From DATFGK01 sp046712825 (GTDB taxonomy: Bacteria; Actinomycetota; AC-67), in contig JBKKCR010000189.1 of assembly GCA_046712825.1 (NCBI GenBank), positions 1 through 22,779 of the forward strand: a stretch of DNA of 22,779 bases. Reading direction: 5' to 3'. Below the pieces are notes generated by a model, which saw nothing but the letters and a program-made list of their open reading frames with translations, was not told where the DNA came from and searched no databases. Position numbers and translations under genes: made by a program. This document shows, in pieces, positions 6,383-13,880 of this stretch (position 1 is its first letter; each line of letters begins with the position of its first letter).

Positions 6383-7789
6383 TCAGTTCACGACCCACCA
6401 CGAGAAGCAGTACGACTCGCCCGCACCCGGCGATGCTCCGACGACGGCCACCGTGAAGCTCGACCCGGCATTCCGCGCGCTCACGTAGAGCGGGCCCGGG
6501 ACGGGAACGCACCCGGACCCGGTCGCGTCCGGTGTCACGAAGACGAGCGAGCTGCCGCCGACCGCCGATGTGGCGACGGTGCGCGATGAAACTCCCGACG
6601 CGATCGCCTCGCTCCCTGCTCGGGCCGCCGAACCGCCGGTGGCGACGTGGTAGCTCGCGGCAGACACGTCACCCTCCACGGCGAGGTTCGCCACGCCGCC
6701 GTTCGAGTTGCTGAACGAGAACGTGCGGTCGCTCGACGAAGACATGTCGTAGCCGAACGGCGACAGGATGCCGGTTCCGAGGTTGAGGTTCGTCGCGCGG
6801 ATGTCGCCGATCACGTGCAGCGAGAACGCCGGGCTCGTCGTCCCGATCCCCACGCGGCCGTCCTGGTTGACGACGAGCCGCGTTGCGGACTTGCCCGAAT
6901 CGGTGAGTCGCAGGCTGTAGTTCGTCGCGCTCGAGTAGAACGGCTGCCACGTGAAGTTCGCTCCCCCGGTCACCTGGTTAAGCGTGCTTCCGAACGTGGC
7001 CGCCCCGTTGAACGTGTTCATCCCGGAAAAGGCGTTGTTCCCACCGAGCTGCGCGTAGCCGGAGAGATCGGGACCGACGGATCCGGCAAGGGCGAACTCC
7101 GACGCGTCGCGGCCGTCGAGCTTGTCGGCGTTCAGGTTCGCGACAAGCGTGTCGGACGCGACTTGGAGGGGAGCCGTGCCGTTCGGCGCCGTCGAAACGA
7201 GCTGCGGTGCGACGAGCCGGGCGCCCGATCCGAGAAGCGTCAGGTCTCCGATCGCCAGCGTCAGGAACCCGTTAAGCGTTCCACCACCGAGCCCGAGGTA
7301 GGAGCCGTCGTGATCGTGTCCGAGCGCTGAGTACTGATCGTCGAAGTTCGCGTCCAACGGCAGGTACCGGTCGTCGAAGTTCGCGTCCAACGGCAGGTAC
7401 CGGGCGTCGTGGTTGTGATCAAGGGGTGCGTAGACGTCGTTGTGAAGATGCTCGAGCAGCGAGTACACGCCGTCGTGGTTGTGATCGCCCGGCGCGTGCT
7501 CGTGATCGAGCGGCGCGTACCGGAGGTCGTACGCCGCGTCGTGGTTGTGGTCGGAGCGCGCCACCGAGTTCGCGGTTCCGTTCCCGCCGAAGAGGATCCC
7601 GAGGGTTGCGTCGCCCTCGGTGGCGCCCCCGGTGAGCCCGGCGCCGGGCATCACCGAGGTGATGTCACCCCACGAGGGGTTCGCTTGCGGCGGTGGAGCG
7701 GCTTGGACGGGCGCGATCGCGAATCCGACGACGACCGAAGCGGAGACGAGAACACCCCAGACCGATGAGCGGGCCGAGCGTGAACGCAT
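6383..7789 (-). CDS. Secreted tail-fibre-like protein with HxH repeats
   Basis: Encodes 468 aa with a Sec signal peptide (basic 1-8, hydrophobic 10-28, cleavage near VQA/A at 30). Regions: WGDITSV plus GAGLTGGATEGD (40-60), a phrase common in phage tail fibres; residues 80-164, a string of 11-residue-like units carrying six HxH motifs (81, 96, 103, 114, 125, 158); a beta-rich middle; RVGIGTTSPAFSLHVIGDI (about 309-327), also typical of phage and adhesin fibres; and a C-terminal Cys-containing domain ending SWWVVN. The ATG at 7789 has AGGAGG 10 bases upstream. In T4 gp37 HxH motifs bind iron along a trimeric needle; an extracellular metal-braced trimeric fibre is my inference. No phage structural genes are nearby. 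Function (adhesion, surface layer, metal binding) is unknown. Confidence 0.75.
   Translation of the reverse strand: MRSRSARSSVWGVLVSASVVVGFAIAPVQAAPPPQANPSWGDITSVMPGAGLTGGATEGDATLGILFGGNGTANSVARSDHNHDAAYDLRYAPLDHEHAPGDHNHDGVYSLLEHLHNDVYAPLDHNHDARYLPLDANFDDRYLPLDANFDDQYSALGHDHDGSYLGLGGGTLNGFLTLAIGDLTLLGSGARLVAPQLVSTAPNGTAPLQVASDTLVANLNADKLDGRDASEFALAGSVGPDLSGYAQLGGNNAFSGMNTFNGAATFGSTLNQVTGGANFTWQPFYSSATNYSLRLTDSGKSATRLVVNQDGRVGIGTTSPAFSLHVIGDIRATNLNLGTGILSPFGYDMSSSSDRTFSFSNSNGGVANLAVEGDVSAASYHVATGGSAARAGSEAIASGVSSRTVATSAVGGSSLVFVTPDATGSGCVPVPGPLYVSARNAGSSFTVAVVGASPGAGESYCFSWWVVN
7338..7403 (-). repeat. Exact 33-bp tandem duplication
   Basis: Bases 7338-7370 and 7371-7403 are identical on reading. 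Each unit is 33 bp, encoding one 11-residue unit ending in Tyr (LPLDANFDDRY type). Both copies have Ala and Phe where the other units have the His of HxH. Perfect identity points to a recent duplication. Confidence 0.9.
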
Positions 7790-7900
7790 AGAACACGATC
7801 CTCCTCAACAGGGGGTAGCGTCCCATCCACGCTGGCCCGCTCCTGATATCGGAGCGAACGTCGTTTTCCTGTACTCGCCTAGCCCGGGGTCTAGTCCTTC

Positions 7901-7942
7901 CGAAAAGCGAGAGGCCCGGCGCTTTGGCCGGGCCTCTTTCGG
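7901..7942 (-). terminator. Strong intrinsic terminator, bidirectional form
   Basis: Perfect 11-bp GC-rich stem AGAGGCCCGGC (7909-7919) with GCCGGGCCTCT (7926-7936) and a 6-base loop. On the minus strand it is followed by CGCTTTTC and lies 23 bases after the stop of the diiron gene. The plus strand also has a short T run (TCTTTC). CCGAAA and TTTCGG flanks can extend the stem with a bulge. Confidence 0.85.
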
Positions 7943-7958
7943 TTGCGACGAAAGGGAC

Positions 7959-9032
7959 TTAAGCGCCGCCGACCGCAACGGCCTCCATGATCTCGGCCTT
8001 GCGACGGTCCATCTCGTCGGCGATCTGCTCGTCGGAGGCGGACATCGCGTCGGCGTCGAGGTCCTGGAAGTCGATCACGCCCAGGCTCTCGAAGCACGCC
8101 TTGACCTTGGGCCCGAACAGCCCGATGTCCTTGACGATCGGGACGATCCGCGTGAAGAGCAGCCGCCGGAACTGCGCCATGATCTCCGAGTGCTCGACGT
8201 ACTCGATGGCCTCGTCGACGTCGTAGCCCAGGTGGTCCCACACCTCGCGTGCCATCAACCGGCCGTACATCAAGTGAGAGGCTTCGACGATGAACTCCTC
8301 GCGCTCGGCGCGCTCGGCGTCGGTGAGCTGCGGGTAATAGTCGCGCAGCGCGAGCCGGCCGAACGCGACGTGGCGCGCTTCGTCCTGCATGACGTAGGTG
8401 TTTAGCGCCTTCGCCAGCGGCTCGGTCGAGTAGTCGCGGATAAGCGCGAACGCGGCGAGAGCGAGGCCCTCGATCATCACCTGCATGCCGAGGTAGGTGA
8501 AATCCCAGCGCGAGTCCTGGATCACCTGATCGAGCAGGGACTTGAGGAACGGGTTGATCGGGTACGCCATCTCGATCTTCTCGCGCAGGTACCGCGAGTA
8601 GGTCTCGACGTGCCGCGCCTCGTCCATCACCTGGGTCGCCGCGTAGAACTTCGAGTCGATGTCCGGGACCGCCTGCACGATCTTGGCGGTGCAGATCAGC
8701 GCGCCCTGCTCGCCGTGCAGGAACTGCGAGTTCATCCACGCGCCCATGTGGTGACGCAGCTCTTCCTTCTCCTTGTCGTTCATCTTCTCCCAGATGGGAG
8801 AACCGAAAATCGGGATGTAGTAGTCGGGGCCGTTGTCGGGCGAGCCCGGCTCGACGTTGATCGACCAGTCCAGGCGCGTTTCGGAGTCCCACTGCTTCTG
8901 CTTCCCCTTCTGGTACAGCGTGACGAGGCGGCCGCGCATCTCGTCGTACTCCCAGTTGAATATCGTGTCGAACGAGCCGGGAACACCCCAGGTCGTGTCG
9001 GGCACCGGGAGTGCGTAGTAGTCCGTGCTCAT
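7959..9032 (-). CDS. Ferritin-like diiron-carboxylate protein (oxygenase or oxidase)
   Basis: Encodes 357 aa. It has the full six-ligand set of a ferritin-fold diiron protein: E108 (HGEQGA), E138 and H141 (DEARH), E188 (MIEG), E218 and H221 (second DEARH). The paired EARH helices are shared by the R2-like, AurF-like N-oxygenase and acyl desaturase groups, which bind two iron ions to activate oxygen. The N-terminal part carries KQKQWDSETRLDW (44-56), and the C-terminal region is Asp/Glu-rich. Start: ATG at 9032 with AGGAGG about 8 bases upstream. The TetR gene ends 11 bases before it, so they form one unit, and a strong terminator follows. No ferredoxin or reductase is adjacent, so the electron donor is not visible. 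Substrate unknown; oxidation of a hydrophobic or aromatic compound induced through the TetR regulator is a guess. Confidence 0.85.
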   Translation of the reverse strand: MSTDYYALPVPDTTWGVPGSFDTIFNWEYDEMRGRLVTLYQKGKQKQWDSETRLDWSINVEPGSPDNGPDYYIPIFGSPIWEKMNDKEKEELRHHMGAWMNSQFLHGEQGALICTAKIVQAVPDIDSKFYAATQVMDEARHVETYSRYLREKIEMAYPINPFLKSLLDQVIQDSRWDFTYLGMQVMIEGLALAAFALIRDYSTEPLAKALNTYVMQDEARHVAFGRLALRDYYPQLTDAERAEREEFIVEASHLMYGRLMAREVWDHLGYDVDEAIEYVEHSEIMAQFRRLLFTRIVPIVKDIGLFGPKVKACFESLGVIDFQDLDADAMSASDEQIADEMDRRKAEIMEAVAVGGA

Positions 9033-9043
9033 AGCCCCGCCTC

Positions 9044-9640
9044 CTATCGTTTCTTGCTGAGTCCGTTGCAGACCAGTTCCGCCAACTGCACCGCCACGAC
9101 ATCCGGATCGTCGTCGGGCGGCATGATCGCGTACGAGGTGATCAGCCGAGAGCAGAGCTCCGCGGCGCGGTGCGCGAGCATCGGAGAGACGACCTCCATG
9201 CGCTCGGAGAACACTTGCTCCATCGCGCGCACACCCATGTCGCGCACGGGGTTCGCCTCGACGGTGAGATAGGGCAACAGCTCTTGCGGCTCGGTCGCCA
9301 TCACGCGGTCGAGCAAGGGGTGCGCACGCATCGCGCGGAGCATCGTCCGGAACGCAGCCTCGACGGCCGGGCGAAGCTCACGGTGTGGCGCGATCGCGGC
9401 TTGGAGCTGTTCGAAGAGAACCTCTTCCTCGCGGATCACGAGCGCCATGAAGAGATCGTGCTTGGAGGAGAAGTAGCGGTAGACGGTTTGGCGGGAAAGG
9501 CGCGCCTCGCGGGCGACGTCGGCCATCGTGAGCCGGCCGAGTCCTACGCGCTCTGCGGACGAGAACGCGGCGTCGAGGATCCGGCCTTTGGCGGCCTCCT
9601 CGGCCGAAAGGGACGTAGCGTCGTCCGCCCGTAGCGCCAT
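9044..9640 (-). CDS. TetR-family transcriptional regulator
   Basis: Encodes 198 aa. The N-terminal helix-turn-helix is clear: KGRILDAAFSSAERVG, then TMADVAREARLSRQTVYRYF and SSKHDLF (about 18-65). The rest is the variable alpha-helical ligand domain. Start ATG at 9640 is preceded by a -10-like TAACAT only 6 bases away and no ribosome binding site, so the mRNA is probably leaderless. A 12-bp palindrome overlaps the start codon, which suits autorepression. It is followed at 11 bases by the diiron gene, so the regulator most likely senses the substrate or product of that enzyme. The ligand cannot be read from sequence. Confidence 0.93.
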   Translation of the reverse strand: MALRADDATSLSAEEAAKGRILDAAFSSAERVGLGRLTMADVAREARLSRQTVYRYFSSKHDLFMALVIREEEVLFEQLQAAIAPHRELRPAVEAAFRTMLRAMRAHPLLDRVMATEPQELLPYLTVEANPVRDMGVRAMEQVFSERMEVVSPMLAHRAAELCSRLITSYAIMPPDDDPDVVAVQLAELVCNGLSKKR

Positions 9641-9649
9641 CTGCAGATG
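9638..9649. promoter_or_regulatory. 12-bp palindrome over the TetR start codon (candidate operator)
   Basis: CATCTGCAGATG is a perfect inverted repeat centred between 9643 and 9644. It overlaps the start codon and the expected transcription start of the tetR-diiron unit, a common place for TetR autorepression. Its short length leaves chance possible. Confidence 0.4.
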
Positions 9650-9681
9650 TTACAGATAGACGCTAAGTGTCAAGCTGTCAA
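9647..9681 (-). promoter_or_regulatory. Promoter of the tetR-diiron unit
   Basis: On the minus strand two TTGACA hexamers (9681-9676 and 9673-9668) form a direct repeat of CTTGACA with 8-base period. The distal one is 17 bases from TATCTG (9658-9653); the proximal one is 15 bases from TAACAT (9652-9647). Either gives a start within a few bases of the ATG at 9640. This is the best -35 match I see in the window. Confidence 0.6.
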
Positions 9682-9699
9682 GGCCGGGTGTCGCGCGGC

Positions 9700-11103
9700 T
9701 CAGGATGGGCTCGGCGAGGGCGTCGTGCAGATCCCGAACGCGACCACGGCTACCGATCCCTGGTCCGCCCCGACGACCGCGACCGTTGCGCACTGCGGTT
9801 TGGTCAGCGTCAGGGTGGAAGTCGCGCCGGTCTCGCCCACGCCGACGGTCCACCCGGCTCGCTCCAACGTGTCCTTCATCGCCGCAACAACCTCCTCGGC
9901 GGGGCGCTCGCTTTGGAGGTGAGCCTGGCAAGGCTGCTCGACCCCTTGGATCGGCTTGACGATCCCCGGAAGCGGGAACGCGCCCGCGCAAGTGGGAAGG
10001 CGTCCGCGCACCAGCCCCGGGAGATCGCCGGCGTCGATCGGCGCACCCGTCAGCGTGGCGGAATTCATCGACCCGAACACGGCCGCACCCGCGATCACCA
10101 CGAGGAGGATAAGCGCAGCGAACGCGCCGCCCTTCTGCCGATACCACTTCGGCCTGCGAACGAGCGGCGCATGTGGCGACATGCGGCCCGCGAGGAACGC
10201 GAGCAGGAAGGCGGCGCCGAGCCCTACCCAGAGTCCCCATGAGACCCCGAGCAGACCCTCGGCTCCCGGCCGGTACCGAGACTTGATCACGCCGCCCGCG
10301 AGCGCAACCCAGCCGGCGAACTCGTGCAGCAGCGCTTCCTCGAACGGAAGCGACAACCGGACACCCGCGCGGCGCAGGATGATGAGCGCGAAGGAGCCGA
10401 CGCCGAGGAAGAACATGATCGGCCCCCACGTGCCGCTCGCCCACGCCGATACGCTGACGTCGAAAGCGCCTTGCCCCTTGTACCAAGGCATGAACGTCGA
10501 CGCCGCGAGCGCCGCCGAGACGATCGCGATCGGTATGTCCTCGCGGTAGACCTCTTTCACGTGCCCTGATTCAGCCTGCTCGAGATCGGCCTCCCAGGGA
10601 GCGGTGCGTTCGCCGACCGACGGTACGCCGGCAACCGCCACCTCGCCGCGGACGACGGGCCGGAACTCCGGTTCGTCGGGCCAAGCCTCTTCGTCCGGCC
10701 GGGGTTCCGGCTCGAGTGGAGCCGGAACGAACGCTTCGGGCGCCTCGGGACGCCGGGCGCGCGACCGGGGGCGGGTCGTCGTGCGCCGGGCCGTCGAACG
10801 CTTCGACTCGGCGCGCTTGGTCCTCGGACGACTCGGCGTCGTCGCGCGCTTCGGAGTCGTGCGCTTCAGGGTGGCGCGCTTCGGTGTCGCACGCTTCGCG
10901 GCGCGGCGATCTGCCCGCTTCGGCTTGACCGGCTTCGGCGCCGCCCGGCGAGGGCTCGGACGTTTCGCGGCCGGCCGCTTGGGCGAAGCCCGCTTCGGCT
11001 TCGGCGCGGCCCTCTTCGGCGCGGCGGCGCGCCGGGCAGTGCGACGCGCAGCCGGACGCCGTGCCGGCGGTGTTCGTCTCGACGTCTTGCGTTTGGCAGG
11101 CAT
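9700..11103 (-). CDS. Membrane protein with histone-H1-like N-terminal tail
   Basis: Encodes 467 aa, family not recognised. Residues 1-118 are almost only Lys, Arg, Ala, Pro, Ser and Thr in repeated KRA, PKRA, ARR units, as in histone H1 or AlgP-type tails. An acidic/proline linker follows (119-185). Then five hydrophobic helices: about 190-207, 226-244, 258-274, 283-306 and 327-345, with positive loops (RRAGVR, RRPKWYRQKGG) on the inner side. The positive-inside rule puts the tail in the cytoplasm and the C-terminal domain (346-467) outside. That domain has four Cys (372, 392, 438, 459) that could form two disulfides, and ends TPSPSPS. Its ATG overlaps the pmbA stop (TGATG), so translation is coupled to the tldD-pmbA unit. 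Membrane-tethered DNA or RNA binding is inference. Confidence 0.8.
   Translation of the reverse strand: MPAKRKTSRRTPPARRPAARRTARRAAAPKRAAPKPKRASPKRPAAKRPSPRRAAPKPVKPKRADRRAAKRATPKRATLKRTTPKRATTPSRPRTKRAESKRSTARRTTTRPRSRARRPEAPEAFVPAPLEPEPRPDEEAWPDEPEFRPVVRGEVAVAGVPSVGERTAPWEADLEQAESGHVKEVYREDIPIAIVSAALAASTFMPWYKGQGAFDVSVSAWASGTWGPIMFFLGVGSFALIILRRAGVRLSLPFEEALLHEFAGWVALAGGVIKSRYRPGAEGLLGVSWGLWVGLGAAFLLAFLAGRMSPHAPLVRRPKWYRQKGGAFAALILLVVIAGAAVFGSMNSATLTGAPIDAGDLPGLVRGRLPTCAGAFPLPGIVKPIQGVEQPCQAHLQSERPAEEVVAAMKDTLERAGWTVGVGETGATSTLTLTKPQCATVAVVGADQGSVAVVAFGICTTPSPSPS
10743..11097 (-). repeat. Low-complexity coding repeat (Lys/Arg/Ala/Pro tail)
   Basis: Degenerate short repeats built on GCTTCGG, CGCGCTTCGG and GGCCG motifs (plus strand view) encode the basic tail of the membrane protein. 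Units are irregular, with many variations on AAPKRA, so no exact period is claimed. Confidence 0.65.
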
Positions 11104-12458
11104 CAGGTCCCCGCGACGGTCATCTCGCCGATGAGGATCGTCGGCGTACCGATCGCTCCTCCGAACGGCAGGTAACGGATGTCGTTCCCGACGGCGACGA
11201 TACCGCGAAGGATGTCGAGAACGTTGGAGGCGATCGTCACCTCGCGAACCGGCGCGCCGGCGACCCCTCCCTCGATCAGCACGCCGGTCGCACCCACCGA
11301 GAAATCGCCGGAGATCGGGTTCGCGCCCGAGTGCACACCGATCAGATCGTGAACGAGCAGCGCACGGCCGGCCTTGGCATAGAGCTGCTCGGGCGTTTCC
11401 GCGCCGGGCTCGAGGATCAGGTTCGTCGGCGCGACGCCCGGTGTCGACTTGAAGCCGCCGCGCCGCGCGTTCCCCGTCGACGTCGCCCCCATCCGGGTCG
11501 CGGTGTAGGTGTTGTGGAGGAATCCGTTCAGCACTCCCGCATCGATCAGCGAGGTCCGGCCGGTCGGCACCCCTTCGCCGTCGAACGGCTCGGCGCCCGG
11601 CCCTTCGAGCGCACGCCCGTCGTCCACCAGGCGCACCACGTCCGACGCGACCCGCTCTCCCATCTTGTCCGCGAACAGCGACCGCCCCTTCAAAACCGCC
11701 TCGGCCGTCAGACCGGCCGCGACGACGCCCAGGAACGACGCCGCCGAGATCGGGTCGAGCAGCACCGCCATCCGCTCGGTCTTCGGCTTGTGCGCGCCGA
11801 GCATCACGACCGCGCGCTCCGCCGCTTCCCGTCCGGCACCGTTCACGTCGAGATCACCGGGTCGGCGCGCGATGCGAAGCCCGAACCCCGTTTGCAACTC
11901 CCCGTTGCCTCCGGCGAGCGCCACCCCGACCGCCCAGCAGTCTCCCCGCTCCCCCGCCGCTTCCACACCGGCGGTCGAGGCGATCGCCGCCCGGCCGATC
12001 CCTTCGCCGTACTGCGCCGTTTCGACGCCGGTGACGCGCGTGTCCGCCGCGCGACACGCGCGCTCGATCTCGAGCGCGAGCCGCACCTTCTCTTCTGTGC
12101 GCGCCTCGAGGAGCTCCGGGAGCAGGATCCCTTCGAGCGGCGGGATCGGTCGCGGGTCGGGCAGCACGTTGCCCTCGTCGGGCGCGGCGAGCGCGGCGTT
12201 CGTACGAGCGCGCTCGACGAGCTCGGCGAGCTCCGCTCGATCGGGATCGGCCGCGTACGCATAACCGAGCCGCCCTTCGACGATGACGCGTACGCCGACG
12301 CCGCTCGACTCGGCGCTCGTGAGGGACTCGACCTCGCCCTCGAAAACCTTCACCTCGGTCTCGCGTCCCCAAGCCGCGTAGGCTTCGACGGCCTCGCCGG
12401 GCTTCGCCGCATCGAGCGCACCTCGCGCGAGGGCGAGCAGTTCCTCGGTCGAGCTCAT
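11103..12458 (-). CDS. pmbA: TldE/PmbA metalloprotease partner subunit
   Basis: Encodes 451 aa of the TldD/PmbA family. TldE (PmbA) forms a heterodimer with TldD and lacks the catalytic HExxxH itself, as here. Family features: N-terminal EVKVFEGEVESLTSAESSGVGVRV, central KTERMAVLLDPISAASFLG, C-terminal HNTYTATRMGATSTGNARR region and NPISGDFSVGATG near the end. The start at 12458 (ATGAGC) is inside the tldD stop (ATGA overlap) with GGGGGGA a few bases upstream, so the two subunits are made in equal amounts by coupling. In E. coli the complex degrades unfolded peptides and CcdA and matures microcin B17; the substrate here is unknown. No RiPP precursor is seen in the window. Confidence 0.93.
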   Translation of the reverse strand: MSSTEELLALARGALDAAKPGEAVEAYAAWGRETEVKVFEGEVESLTSAESSGVGVRVIVEGRLGYAYAADPDRAELAELVERARTNAALAAPDEGNVLPDPRPIPPLEGILLPELLEARTEEKVRLALEIERACRAADTRVTGVETAQYGEGIGRAAIASTAGVEAAGERGDCWAVGVALAGGNGELQTGFGLRIARRPGDLDVNGAGREAAERAVVMLGAHKPKTERMAVLLDPISAASFLGVVAAGLTAEAVLKGRSLFADKMGERVASDVVRLVDDGRALEGPGAEPFDGEGVPTGRTSLIDAGVLNGFLHNTYTATRMGATSTGNARRGGFKSTPGVAPTNLILEPGAETPEQLYAKAGRALLVHDLIGVHSGANPISGDFSVGATGVLIEGGVAGAPVREVTIASNVLDILRGIVAVGNDIRYLPFGGAIGTPTILIGEMTVAGT

Positions 12459-13837
12459 CCCGTCCCCCCGACGGTGATCCGCGCGATCCGCAGCGTCGGC
12501 ATCCCGCACGTGACCGGTACGCCCTGACCGTCCTTGCCGCAGACGCCCCACCAGACCTCGTAGTCGCTGCCGACCGCGTCGATCAGGGCCAGGACTTGGG
12601 GCCCGTTGCCGACGAGGTTCGCGCCGCGCACCGGCCGCGTGAGCTCGCCGTTCTCGATCAAGTAGGCCTCGGAGAGCCCGAACACGAAGTCGCCGGTGGC
12701 CGTGTTGACCTGACCGCCGGCGAACGACTTCGCGTAGAGCCCGTTCTTCACGTCCCGGATTATCGCTTCGGGGTCGTCGGTTCCCGGCAGGATGTTCGAG
12801 TTCGACATGCGCGGGATCGGCAGATGCGCGTACGACTGCCGGCGGCCGTTCCCGGTCCGCGTCAGCCCCATCGCCCGCGCGCGGAGGAAGTCGGTCATCG
12901 CGCCGGTCAGCACGCCGCGCTCGAAGAGCAGAGTCCGCTGCGACGGCGTCCCCTCGTCGTCGTACGCGAACGAGCCCCACAGGCCGGGAACCGAGCCGTC
13001 GTCGACGGCGGAGAGCAGCTCGCTTCCGATCTTCTCGCCGGTGCGATCGCGGTAGACGCTCGCGCCTTTGCTGATGAGGTCGGCCTCGAGCCCGTGCCCG
13101 CTCGCTTCATGGAAGAGCACGCCGCCGCCGCCCGGCGCGAGCACGACCGGCATCTCACCGGCAGGCGCTCCGACCGCATCGAGCATGACGATCGCCTGTG
13201 CCGCGGCCTTCGCTCCGACCTGCGCAGGCGGGTGATCGTCGATGAGCTCGAAGCCGGCGCTGGCGCCGGGGTTCCACGATCCCGTCTGTACGTTCCCGTC
13301 GCGCGAGGCGACGACCGTGCACGCGAGACGGGTACGCACACGACGGTCGCTGATCACCGACCCTTCGCTGTTCGCTATGAGCACCTCTTGCGAGCCTTCG
13401 GAGTAGGCGGCGATGACCTGGCGCACCTCGCCGCCGGCGCCGCGCGCTCCTTCGTCCATCTCGCGCACGACGTCGACCTTGCGAACCGTCTCCACGTCGT
13501 CGGGCGGGATCCTCGTCGGATTGAGCATCCGCTCCGGCTCATGACGGAGGTCGGCCACAGTCACCCTAGGCTCGTCGGTGAGCGCTGCAGCCGCGACGCG
13601 CGCGGCGTCGACGAGGGCATCGGTGTCGAGCCGATTCGTGTACGCGTAGGCCGTGGAGTTGCCGCGGATGACGCGCACGCCGGCCCCACGGTCGCTCCCG
13701 CTGGTAACCTCCTCGACCTTGCGCTCCTCGAGATGAACGGAGGTCGAGCGGCGCTTCTCGGCGTACAGCTCCGCGAACTCTCCGCCGGTGGCGAGCGCGG
13801 CCGAGAGCACGATACGGAGGGCGCCGTCATCGATCAT
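12455..13837 (-). CDS. tldD: TldD metalloprotease catalytic subunit
   Basis: A 460-aa zinc peptidase subunit. The catalytic motif HEASGH (243-248), followed by GLEAD, supplies the HExxxH zinc site; Cys433 and Cys444 in GVCGKDGQ and TCGMP match the Cys-containing C-terminal end of TldD proteins. Also typical are VRVIRGNSTAYAYTNRLD (54-71), GNVQTGSW (181-188) and GSFAYDDEGTPSQRT (288-302). I use the ATG at 13837 (MIDDG). A second in-frame ATG at 13849 would lie inside the presumed -10 box. The gene leads a three-gene coupled unit with pmbA and the histone-tailed membrane protein, and is divergent from the large membrane protein at 13881, only 43 bases away. Confidence 0.94.
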   Translation of the reverse strand: MIDDGALRIVLSAALATGGEFAELYAEKRRSTSVHLEERKVEEVTSGSDRGAGVRVIRGNSTAYAYTNRLDTDALVDAARVAAAALTDEPRVTVADLRHEPERMLNPTRIPPDDVETVRKVDVVREMDEGARGAGGEVRQVIAAYSEGSQEVLIANSEGSVISDRRVRTRLACTVVASRDGNVQTGSWNPGASAGFELIDDHPPAQVGAKAAAQAIVMLDAVGAPAGEMPVVLAPGGGGVLFHEASGHGLEADLISKGASVYRDRTGEKIGSELLSAVDDGSVPGLWGSFAYDDEGTPSQRTLLFERGVLTGAMTDFLRARAMGLTRTGNGRRQSYAHLPIPRMSNSNILPGTDDPEAIIRDVKNGLYAKSFAGGQVNTATGDFVFGLSEAYLIENGELTRPVRGANLVGNGPQVLALIDAVGSDYEVWWGVCGKDGQGVPVTCGMPTLRIARITVGGTG

Positions 13838-13880
13838 GGCGCGCGGCATCCTACATGAGCGCCCGCATACACTGGGCCGC
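13838..13880. promoter_or_regulatory. 43-bp divergent promoter region with overlapping -10 boxes
   Basis: Rightward: TACACT (13868-13873), then 7 bases and the GTG at 13881, a good leaderless arrangement. Leftward: TAGGAT on the minus strand (13853-13848), then 10 bases and the ATG at 13837. The two boxes are 14 bases apart, so each promoter's -35 zone overlies the other's -10 and RNA polymerases would compete. No -35 consensus is seen in either direction. Confidence 0.45.

Noticed and set aside
7300..7560. CRISPR-like array in the repeated region
   Set aside because: Repeats are in-frame coding units with a tandem 33-bp copy and no unique spacers.
6383..7789. Prophage remnant
   Set aside because: No capsid, tail, integrase, lysis or att-like repeats nearby, and the protein has a Sec signal peptide, which phage fibres lack.
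13837..13849. Alternative tldD start at the ATG at 13849
   Set aside because: It falls inside the putative -10 box TAGGAT and adds only MPRA to a family-like N-terminus.
12596..13858. 420-codon open frame on the plus strand
   Set aside because: Mirror of tldD, whose HExxxH and Cys motifs establish the real strand.
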